Below are positions 22,701-31,400 of a DNA stretch of 64,000 bases, piece by piece. Location: positions 23,363,334-23,427,333 of the forward strand of contig NW_024037074.1 of the NCBI RefSeq assembly GCF_015706575.1, written 5' to 3'. Position numbers and translations under genes: made by a program. The first letter of the stretch is position 1, and every line of letters starts with the position of its first letter. This DNA comes from Patiria miniata (Eukaryota > Echinodermata > Asteroidea > Valvatida > Asterinidae). The notes beneath the pieces are model-generated. The model saw only the letters and a list, made by a program, of their open reading frames with translations, ran no database searches and was not told where the DNA came from.

Positions 22701-25212
22701 CGGACCCCTTTTCCCCTATAATTGGTTAATCCCTCGCACGTGACAGGTCAATCTCCCGAAACGATCCTAAAAATAGCATAGTATCGTACTTACGCGTGCG
22801 CAATACTACCAATGAGTCCACATTTCATGGAGTCGGATATTCACGCTACACCGGCTTCAAAGAACAAGCAAAAAAATGGCCCCTGAACCAGCATTGATCC
22901 AGCCCCTTGCAAGCCAATTGGCCAAATGTACAACAGTCATACGGCAGCTTGTAACAATACAGCACTGCACATGCGCTCAACCACCTTCGCGTAGGACTGA
23001 CGCGCGCGTACGCAACACAGTTGCTATGGGTGCACGCGCGTAAGGAAGAAATTGCCTCAGATCGCACCACAGAGCATCTAGAATCCAAAAAAATTTCGGG
23101 GCCCTTAAGCGGGCCCCGAACCCCACGCCGTAATTTTTTTGTACCACTTTTTGGGGGGGACCAAATTTTTTTTGCCCCCCCCCAAAAAAAATTGTGTTCT
23201 GAATCCGCCCTTGTCCAGCACAGCCTGGGCCCGGCTGTTGTGTGTATAACAACGCCTACCGAAGTGACAGGGTACCACGCATAAGTTAAAATATGGCCCA
23301 TGATCATGAACTCAAAAAAGTCTGGGAATATCGCCGAAAGAAAGTCACAAAATTGGAGCATTTTAACTGTTAATTTCGTTTAAAAGGTATTTATTAATGG
23401 ATTTGTCTCGGTCCATTAACAGCGGTCACCCCCAATTCTGGTCATTATCACGCAGTGAAGACCGGCTCCTCACACTGTTATTTCCTTATTAATAAATACC
23501 TTGGAGAGTTGATGGTTTCTGATTGGTTGAAACTCGATCACGTGGCCGGGCATTAACGGTGATAATGGACCAGCTTCAAAGAACAAGCAAAAAAAAATGG
23601 CCCCTGAACCAGCATTGATCCAGCCCCATGGAAGGCAATGATTGGCCAAATTTACAACAGTCATACGGTAGCTTGTAACAATACAGCACTGCACATGCGC
23701 TCAACCACCTTCGCGCGACACTGACGCGCACGTACGCAACACAGTTGCTATGGGTGTGCGCGCGCGTAAGGAAGTTTTATAACGACTGGACATCGTACAT
23801 GTACATACAGCAGTGCAGTATCTGATATACTGAGGATGTTTACGACGAAAGCGTAGATCTACGATTTATTTTCTTTACACACTTCGCCCAACGACATATT
23901 TACCTTTCCTAAACCAAGCATCTTTGTAATTCTGGACACGAGGAGTGTGTAAACAAAATTTCAGCTTCCTCCATCAGGTAAAAATATGAAAACATTGCTG
24001 TAAATATTTTGTTTCGCTACGGCAGCAGAAGTCCAAACCCTGGACGTCGTACGCGTACGCAATGAAGACGTTGTCCAGCAATGTCCAGCACAGCCTGCAG
24101 GGCCCGGCTGTTGGTGTATATAACAACGCTTATCGAAGAGACAGGGTACCACGCATAAGTTAAAATATGGCCCATGAACATGAACTCAAAAAAAGTCTGG
24201 AAATATCGCCGAAAGAAAGTCACAAAATTGGAGCATTTTAACTGTTTATTTCGTTAAAAAGGTATTTATTAATGGGAATAACAGGGTGAGGAGCCGGTCT
24301 TCACTGCGTGATAATGACCGGGTTTGGGGGTGACCGCTGTTAATGGACCTCGACTGCGTCTCGGTCCATTAACAGCGGTCACCCCCAAACCCGGTCATTA
24401 TCACGCAGTGAAGACCGGATCCTCACACTGTTATTCCCTTATTAATGCATTAGAACTGGGCTGCTTCCCATTGGTACGTCATTGTTATCGTCATCCTGAT
24501 TACAGTGGCCGCGGTGGCAGGGCTTGTGGCTTTGAGAATAAAGCATACCAGACGGTAAGTGTTTTGTGCACTTTTTGTTGGAGATTTTTAATGTTAGCCT
24601 TGTGACAAGGCCATCGTGACTATTGACATTTTTACCTTTTCCAGGGTGCCATGAGGTGGCGCAGATTGAGCGCAGTCTAGGCCTAGGCCTAAGCATACAT
24701 AGTGCACAGCCTCGTCTCAATGGGCGCGTGCGCGTTCCTTCACTTCACTTGAGATCGCGCAAGGCATGATGGGAAACAACATGGCGCAGCAAGATCTCGT
24801 ACCCATGGGAACGAGGATGCATGTGCAGGTCGAGCTAGTCGTTACTTGGCATGTGTAGTCTTCGTTCAATCCGTCTCTATAGTTGTGAGCGTAAGATGAA
24901 ATGCTGAGTAACAGAACAATGCAGACTGAGTGATTCATTAGGTACTTTTTACTTTTTTTCAGAATTCTTCACATAACCCGACAATCGGAGAGACTGGAGA
25001 TGGATAATGAGCTGCAAGACGACGGAAACTTCAACGTCTTGGCAGAGGCCATTTACGAGGAAGTGGGGAACCAGACCGCTAACGGCTCAGCCAATGCCTC
25101 AGACTACGAAATCCCATCGTGTATCAGAAAGGACATGGGCGAATATGCGGAGACGGCGGTCGACAACGGTTATTACGAGATCCCGGATGTATGGAAGCCT
25201 TCGACAAAATAG
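10697..25212 (+). CDS. DSL/EGF-family transmembrane protein, gene B (EGF1 exon interrupted)
   Basis: Exons: 10697-10762, 11249-11409, 12124-12259, 12564-12712, 13173-13318, [broken 14092-14166 plus 15400-15438], 16711-17294, 17408-17595, 17777-18004, 18396-18720, 19282-19427, 20382-20551, 21136-21313, 21732-21897, 24454-24554 and 24963-25212. Domains in order: signal peptide, MNNL-like domain, DSL, EGF array, juxtamembrane domain, TM helix, tyrosine-rich tail. The EGF1 exon is split by a transposon and its donor is gone. The flanking exons end and begin in phase 1, so skipping it leaves an open frame of about 997 residues. The MNNL-DSL-EGF order is that of Notch ligands; actual Notch binding is uncertain. 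It could also be an expressed or dying pseudogene. The start could be 10721, which has the better Kozak context. Confidence 0.85.
11249..12712 (+). CDS. Gene B MNNL-like N-terminal domain (three exons)
   Basis: Exons 11249-11409, 12124-12259 and 12564-12712. The pattern TVEFQFLRW, then CCDPGWGC, CDNYFRVCLDD, FNFPSTIPNNIPNP, ISWQ and MRVKLRVMDQD follows the N-terminal module of Notch ligands: a cysteine pair, an xFRVCL strand, and a buried F/W strand before a lipid-binding-type beta sandwich. Phases 0/2, 2/0 and 0/2 match gene C exactly. Confidence 0.82.
13173..13318 (+). CDS. Gene B DSL domain exon
   Basis: It reads YCNTHYYTSDCSVYC, then NGHYTC and CYDGWEG. All six DSL cysteines and the GHY and GW landmarks are present. 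At positions matching Jagged-1 F199, R201, R203 and F207, this exon has Y, I, T and N. Length 146 bp, as in gene C. Confidence 0.92.
13721..13920. mobile_element. hAT-like MITE in gene B intron
   Basis: A 200-bp inverted-repeat element with ends CAGGGGTGTATAGTCGAGTC and CTCGACTGCATCCCTG. The internal sequence repeats 'tccatcacaag'. CAGGGGTG ends are typical of hAT elements. The flanking 8-mers are only partly alike, so target duplication is unproven. Confidence 0.6.
14167..15391. mobile_element. hAT-type element (1225 bp) inserted in gene B EGF1 exon
   Basis: It is bounded by an 8-bp direct repeat, CAATGGGA, at 14159-14166 and 15392-15399. The ends are CAGTGATGTAG and, on the other strand, CAGTGTTGGAG, the CAGTG termini common in hAT elements. 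The body is GGCCTT minisatellite at both sides plus a nested MITE (14883-15183). No transposase is encoded, so it is non-autonomous. Confidence 0.85.
14883..15183. mobile_element. MITE, CAAGGGCGGATCC family, nested
   Basis: A 301-bp element with TIR (T/C)AAGGGCGGATCCAGG and an 8-bp target duplication CGTGATGA (14875-14882, 15184-15191). It sits inside the hAT-type element. The same family occurs at 59191-59489, with partial copies near 23040-23214 and 29320-29584. Confidence 0.85.
15775..16049. mobile_element. MITE, CATGGGCGTCGC family
   Basis: A 275-bp element with 12-bp perfect TIRs CATGGGCGTCGC and an 8-bp target duplication CGACTGTC (15767-15774, 16050-16057). The interior has C/G and poly-A runs. 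The 8-bp duplication fits hAT or P superfamilies. A second complete copy is at 57491-57757. Confidence 0.88.
16540..16660 (+). repeat. tRNA-derived SINE-like sequence
   Basis: GGTTCGAGTCC at 16581-16591 is a perfect RNA polymerase III B box. An A-box-like stretch (CGGCTAGTGGCATCTG) lies about 35 bp upstream. The flanks do not fold as a tRNA acceptor stem. Confidence 0.5.
16711..18004 (+). CDS. Gene B EGF array, exons 7-9
   Basis: Exons 16711-17294, 17408-17595 and 17777-18004. They encode five EGFs in one exon, then EGFs split across exon joins, ending with a module that has only four cysteines. Many modules carry the calcium-binding pattern D-I-D-E-C and the O-fucose consensus C-x4-[ST]-C (for example CLNGSTC). 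Exon lengths 584, 188 and 228 bp are identical in gene C. Confidence 0.92.
18396..20551 (+). CDS. Gene B EGF array, exons 10-12
   Basis: Exons 18396-18720 (three EGFs: MCEQHVC, DECVSSPC and DECTSSPC), 19282-19427 (tenascin-like EGF starting VECQNGYC, then NYCGSSPC) and 20382-20551 (CECDPFHEGEYC and NPCSLSPC). Near-identical to gene A. Confidence 0.9.
21136..21897 (+). CDS. Gene B juxtamembrane domain (two exons)
   Basis: Exons 21136-21313 and 21732-21897, with the same lengths as gene A. They encode GCIVFIVGTLTDLADFE, then ITVDVVKTEDYIES, TRVTYVVWSSEDFLPK and KGKAEPKPQNKP. SEA-like or Jagged-juxtamembrane-like by position and strand/helix pattern; unproven. Confidence 0.75.
22576..24445. mobile_element. 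1.9-kb composite insertion in gene B intron 14
   Basis: Absent from gene A at the same point. It holds two direct copies of an ACCTTGGAGAGTTGATGGTT block (22590, 23497), two copies of a roughly 600-bp segment (about 22850-23400 and 23570-24270), a truncated CAAGGGCGGATCC-family MITE (about 23040-23214) and a terminal palindrome. No long coding frame is seen. Confidence 0.7.
24274..24438. repeat. Near-perfect palindrome beside the gene B TM exon
   Basis: Arms of about 76 bp (GGGAATAACAG...TTAATGGACC and its reverse complement) are separated by about 13 bp. The right arm ends about 15 bases before the transmembrane exon. The arms look like transposon ends closed on each other. Confidence 0.85.
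24454..25212 (+). CDS. Gene B transmembrane and tail exons
   Basis: Exons 24454-24554 (NWAASHWY, hydrophobic core VIVIVILITVAAVAGLVA, basic end KHTRR) and 24963-25212 (83 codons with stop). The tail has IYEEV, DYEIP, EYAET and YYEIP, and ends KPSTK. The last motif differs from gene A (IYSET), giving B two YEIP sites. Confidence 0.9.
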
Positions 25213-28196
25213 AGTTGGTGATCAGACTCTAAAATGTCGCAGGTCAGGTTTGATTCACAATCGGAGCCACATTTGACATGATACTTTTCTGGGTCAAAAT
25301 TATGATTTTCCAGGTCGAAATGATACTTTTCTGGGTCAAATGACACTTCACATCATTATCAATTTCCGGTTCATTTTGACCCAAAAAAACTTGGATCTTT
25401 TAAGAGAGCATTAACTGCGTTATCTAATTCTAGACAGCAATTCTTAATTAATTTACCCTCTTTTAAAAAGAAGAAATAATAATAATTTTCCTAGGTTCAA
25501 AAACAAACTTGATTTACCGCTTTTAATTGCTGTTCCGATATTTGGTTAATCGGTGGCTTTTGTATATTTCCCTCCAAACAAAATGATTAACCCTAATGCC
25601 TAAAAGTAATCCTGGGGCCCATCGAAATTTAAAAGGAAAACAAAAAGTAACTCCACTTTGTCGCAAAGTGAAGTACAAGTCCGTATATACCCAATAAATC
25701 CAAATTGCCCAGAAATATTAGTTAACTTATCTGTACAGAGCTGGAACATTAACGAACCTTCAAGAGCATTTGCCACACGTCCGCTATCAAGAATATCGAC
25801 AAAATGCAAATAATTAGAAAACAAATAATACGTTCAAGGCACATTGGCATACGTTTTGCCATGTTGGCATAAGTATATAGAAAAGGTCTAAACGATCAAA
25901 ATGAATATGCATTATCTAAACCAAAATATATCTCGCTGAAGAACAAGTTCTCAAACAAGAGAATGTCCTGAATCACTTCCTGAATGTCTGTAATTCTGAA
26001 ACCATTTCTGGGCACTTCAAACCTATATATAAGAACGCAAAAAAACACAGAGCTTCACCTAAATTACTGTGGGAGAAACAACAAACGTTTAATATTAAAT
26101 TTGTACATTACAAGTAAAGCCAATGTTTGTGAAATCGTACGCAAACTTGTATGACATTATTAGTGCATATAAAGAAGAGATTAAGACGTGGAAATGATGT
26201 TTTACAGTGAATAATATAATGAACCAAGAGCTTTTTTTTTCTGAAGAGACATTGTCTGCTTAGTTTAATTGAATGAAATTGAGAAAAACTTGATTTTTTG
26301 GGCAGTATAACTTTCATTATACCACTGTCGTGTTTATTTTATAAAACAAAAGGCATATAATCATGTGATTAACACTGGTACACTGTATTTCGCATAGTCT
26401 ACATTTTTTTTTTAATTTTTAGCTATTACAGAGACGGGACAATGTTTTCGAAAAATAGGCTTAGTGACAGTTACAGGAAGGACAATAATAATGAACTGGA
26501 AATAAAAAAAAAACATTGAAAAGAAATTTGCTATATTTATAGTTGTTGTATCAGTCGACCATAAGGTTATCAAGCTTTTCTTACTTTTAATGTTAAATTT
26601 CGGTAGAAAGCGTATTAACATAAAACAAAATGCTACAAGTGAAACAATACTTCGTAATTCTTTGTAATTTAAAGGACACCGTAATCGATATCAGAATATT
26701 CCTAAATACTCCACGTGGGAGTTTATACAGGAGGCACCATACCAGAAACCGGAGACCTTTTTGGCCTTAGGCCAAAAAAAAAAATTCGGTCTCTGGTCAG
26801 ACCAAAGTTCCGGAATTGACGCGGCAACGCAGCTGCTTTTTTTTTTTGGCTTTTTTTTTTCTTCAAGCTTGGATTGTACAGACAAGATGGGGTACTATTT
26901 TGTTTTTGTTTTTTTGGTGTCCTCGTGTACATTGGTGTCCTCCATAATTTGCCTTGTTGCTTTTGATTATTTGCCTTGGTGCAATCTCCCATTCCTTGGT
27001 GCTCTTTGGAAAAAAAAAATGAGGAGGTGCGGAAATAGAGGGCACTGTTGGAGCTACCGCGGAACATTTTGGAAAAAAAAATCGACGCGCATGATTAAAA
27101 TCGACGCGCGCTGACCAGAGACCGACTTATTATTTTTTTGACCTTATCTTAGTTCTTTTACTTTTTTATGCAAAATAATTTGCTAGTATATGATTGGCTG
27201 ATTACTTATTGGTATCTCTGCATGTTTTTGTTAATAACTATTCCATTCCACGGTGTAGCTCCAAGTGGGACCTTAGAATACTGTTTGGCGATAACATAAA
27301 TGTAAGCATATAACCAGCATGTATTATGATAAATATTTCCATATTGTTGCCTATACATAACTTTGTAACAAATAATGTGTCAGCATAACGACGATAATGT
27401 TTGCACATTTTAGCGTGAATATATTTGCGTGAGATTTTTCACATCAACATTGACCAAAGGACTTTTTGGCATGTTGACATACAAAAAAAACCTATCTTGA
27501 TCCTTTCTGTGTGTTCTTCAAGAAATTTGAAGAATTAATGTTGTCGGTATTTCCCTGAACTGCGAAGCTACAATTTGTTGAATTTGTTCAGCAATTGACT
27601 GCATTACTTTGATTTTTTCAGTTGAATTGATCATAATGAAGTGATCAGAAGTGACGAAAAAAAATTAAGGAGTTTCACTTTCTTAAAAAGAGAAATTCAG
27701 TCAGATTGGGCTGCTAGGTGCTACTAGAGTAGTTGAAACTTAAAAATCGGTCAACATTTTAATGTTAGGATTATTGACTGGGAAATCTGTGGGGCATTGG
27801 CATACATGCATATCTAGTCGAAAAGGCGCAAACCATCGACGTGTGTTGTCCCGTAGCGCTTTGATTTCCAGTTAATTCTCACGAACTATTAGAAACTCGT
27901 AAGCAGTTTGATTGTGCTGTGCTAATAAGAGTGCTTATCCGTAGATAGAGAGTACCTTAATAGTAAAATGCACCAATTTCGTAAAAACAAATGACGTATA
28001 GTTTTCCATTTATTAAATTGCATAGTACTCATTTGCGCTTATACACGGACGGTGCAATATGAATTATTAAATATATACAAAATGTTACGTCCGATTGAGC
28101 TAAAGCTTCGCATAATGTTGCGACTATCAAACAAAAATTTCATAATCGATTTAATAGTGTGTTTTGGACGCAAGGGGAGCAGAATCCGTCCCCTCC
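25213..28196. other. 3' flank of gene B, between convergent genes B and C
   Basis: No gene is seen. It is the duplicate of 5491-8010. A copy-specific insertion at about 26700-27125 includes Harbinger-like end fragments (CATACCAGAAACCGGAGAC at 26738) and a pair of inverted CGGTCTCTGGTCAG ends (26785, 27113). Confidence 0.65.
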
Positions 28197-28455
28197 TTAA
28201 CAGTCAAAGCCATGAGTCGCCGCATCATTGACCTTGAATACAAATTCCATTCCCCCGTACTCATCGGCGAAGCCCTCGTCGTCCCCCGGGTCGTACAGGG
28301 GGTTCTCGACTCGCGTGCCCGTGAGCTGACCGGCATCGTCCCCGACCATCCGGGTGAAATGATTGCTCCTTGAGAATCTCCTGAGGGTTTTCTTGACGGT
28401 CTGCTGCCCTCCCCCGACCAAGCCGGTATCGTCGCTGCCACGTGAAGACGATGGA
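28197..28455 (-). CDS. Gene C cytoplasmic-tail exon
   Basis: An exon of 86 codons with stop, after a CTTGCAG acceptor, in the phase required by the TM exon. The tail is first basic ([15 protein letters not shown]), then acidic, with [19 protein letters not shown] and end HGFDC. NPLY is an NPxY-type motif. There is no similarity to the A/B tails. GC content is clearly higher than the surroundings. Confidence 0.82.
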
Positions 28456-31400
28456 CTGCAAGAGTGACATCAGCGTTGGGGAATTAGAGAACAAAAGTGT
28501 GGTTATGAGAAGAGTTATAGGGTATTGCAGAGAGTTATCAGTGGCAATAATTGGGATCCAATTAGCAAGGCGCTCTGGAGGGGCCAGGGAACTCACTGTG
28601 CGGAGAGACAACTAAAAGCCCCTTTTCGCCTTCCCCGAAAACTGAGCTGGGAAAAATGGTTCGAGGGTGGGCACAAGGGACCCTACCCATGCCCCTCCCC
28701 ACGCTACCTTACACCAAGCCGAATGGGCAACCGCCACACACTCTTTCTTCATACTTCTGGAAGTTGTACTCCTGAACATTCTAAGCTTTAATTTGCATAA
28801 TTGGTGGAAATGTTTAAAGCGTGAAGTATAACTATAGTCAATTTCAGTTCTCGATAATATAGTTTGCTATGGGACTATAATGTAACAATAATAAATTTCC
28901 CTCAGTCGACAAGATCTATAGTTCAGCACACCTGTAAGTGGTTTGAGGGACTATTACATAATCACAGATCCTTGTCATTTGATTGGTGGAACTCACATCA
29001 CGTGACATTCGTTATTACTCCCATTCACGCCGGGGCTCAAAAAGTCCCATTCGCCCACGGGGAATGGAATATACTATTCAACAGTTAGGCTCATTCTTAT
29101 TCTATGACGCGGTGTTTGTGTGCAAATTTTACCTTGCGACAATATTCCTCCCATTTCACTCTTAGTGCCTAGGGTGGAGCAGGGCCTACGGAACACTGGT
29201 GCCTAGGGCCTACACAATACTTAATCCGGGCCTGGGGGATCAGATGCAGTCATCACTTTAACAAGTGGGTTCGCAATAATATTCAAAAGTGAGAAGGGGT
29301 GTTCCGCCGATCCCCTCATAACGGCGGATCGGGGGGAGGGCGGGCAACCATACAGGGGCAACCGTACGGGGGCCATGCCCCTCCCCAAAAAAACGAACCA
29401 AATGTTTGTAAAGTGACGTCGCAAAACAAGCAGCGACTGCGTACACCACCCACAAAACACAACAGAAGCAGTACATTTGCCGCGTTTGATTGTCAAATTT
29501 AATTTGGGGCGGAAACTGTTTGGACCCACTTTTCGGGAGAAAATTGCCCCCCCCAAAAAAAAGTGTGTTCTGGATCCGTCCTTGTACCCCGCTTCCAATA
29601 AGCCTAATCTATAGCCATATATTTTTACTATGGGGTTTTTTTTAGACAGGGAAATTTTCTGGTTCTATATTACATGATTTTCCTAGTGTTTCCAACTGCA
29701 GGCGTTGATTACTCATAACATGTTTTTGGGGGACATTCCTAATTTTGCCACATTAGGTCACAAATGTGACCCCTCGAGATGAAAATAAAACTGCCCTCAA
29801 ACGCACACGAAAGCATTAGGGGTGGGGGTATATACCCCCACACTTTGCAAACAGGGGGTGGGCTATTGAATCATCCCCCACATTTTTGTGATGAGGAAAA
29901 CAATGAGGATTTTGAGGTAGTTTTCGAACGTCCCAGCAACTAAAATGTATTCAATATCGCTGGAAAGTGGATAAACAAAGTACAAAAGCTTTTTAAAATG
30001 TAAGCGCCAGTATACATAATTGATAAAGAACGTCCGCGGCCGGCCGGGCAATTCAGGCGTTTCACAATGCAGTGCGCCACCAAGAATTTGCCACGGAGAG
30101 TTCATTTTTCCTAGTGCAAGAAAAGATTAATTTTCCCAAGCTAGTCTAGGAAGCTGAATTAGAATCAGACAAACAAAATTCCTTCGTATATATTTGTAAA
30201 CGGGTCAGTAGTTTGATATAAATATAATGAGGTAAGGGGAAACTTGCTAGGAATGTCAGTGCCGGCCGAAAGACGCGCGACGCGAAACAATTGATGAGGC
30301 AGAATAAGGACGAGCTTGGTAAGGTTAATGGTCGTGGTGACTCTGAATAGTCAACTGCTTGGTACATAAGAATGATTGTAGAAAAGAGTTACGTAACAGC
30401 ATTCATGTAGCGCAATGCTGATGCATCTTTCGTGCAGCTATGAAACACAAAGTAACTCTCCCACTGCGGAAATAAGGATTATGTTTTAAACGCACAGAAG
30501 AAAGCACCTACTGAAACAGCCCAGTTGTTAAGCTGTCTGACAGCGGACCCGGGGCTAGGGGTTCGAACCCGCTTGGGTCATTTTTTGGTTTTCGATGCCC
30601 GCGGTTCTGTCATTTAAGAGTATTAATTTCCCATCATCATTCACCAACAGCAGTTAGCTCGGTCGGTCGGTAAGCTAACTCACAAGTTGGGACTGTCTGC
30701 GAAGTCCAGGTTGGCATCTGCGTATAGGTACGGGGTTCTTTTGCTGACTCGGCAGCAAGGCTTAGGGTGCCACCTCGTCTCCTCCCTTTATGGTGCCTGA
30801 CTTTCGAGTTACATGGATGGACAGGGAAGGAGGTGTGGTGGGCCGGGTACCGAGACCCAGAAGAGTTCTATATTGGAAGTCGGTAAGGGGCTCATTGAGT
30901 TAGGGTCATAAGTCCGACTCCTGAAGACTTGGCCATCGCCACATAACTTTTTGTTTTATTTTCTTTCTTTTCTTTCCGAGGACATTTGCAAGAATGATTA
31001 ATTTGTTATATTGAGAGCTTGTACTGTAATCGTTCGAAATTAATTTGCTCGAAAACACAAAATTCAATCCAGCTACATGTATAATGTTTTTATTTCATTG
31101 TCGCAAAACTGCATGTACATATACTCAGTACCTTTGCGCATACCTTGTTCAGGCCTGTTCCCTGATCCCAGACTGCAGGGGGCGGGGGGGGGGCTCTAAA
31201 TCCTGTAGTGGAATTTGTTATACGTGAGCGCAAAGCCCCGAAGGCATGGGTCCGGGGACGCTTAAGAGCCCCGGGAAATGTTTGGATTGCAGATGCTCTG
31301 TGGCGCAAATATCAAAATTGTAGCTTGACTCTCGATCGAAATTTGCCTTCGTTATTTTGAGTCGTCACTAATGAGCGAGCACGTGCTTGTGTTTTGCAAA

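Larger units (their letters stand above)
18208..28115 (+). repeat. Segmental duplication, copy B (partner 1-8010)
   Basis: Colinear with gene A and its 3' flank. Copy-specific differences are the 1.9-kb insertion at about 22576-24445, an insertion near 26700-27125, and loss of two of the three ~130-bp repeats. The true left end may lie further upstream, since the partner is cut by the window edge. Confidence 0.88.

Noticed and set aside
22846..23361. 171-codon minus-strand frame
   Set aside because: It crosses MITE sequence and C/G runs inside the gene B intron insertion, with no recognisable domain.
28525..28791. 88-codon + strand frame beside the gene C tail exon
   Set aside because: No splice or domain support, and it lies in a gene C intron.
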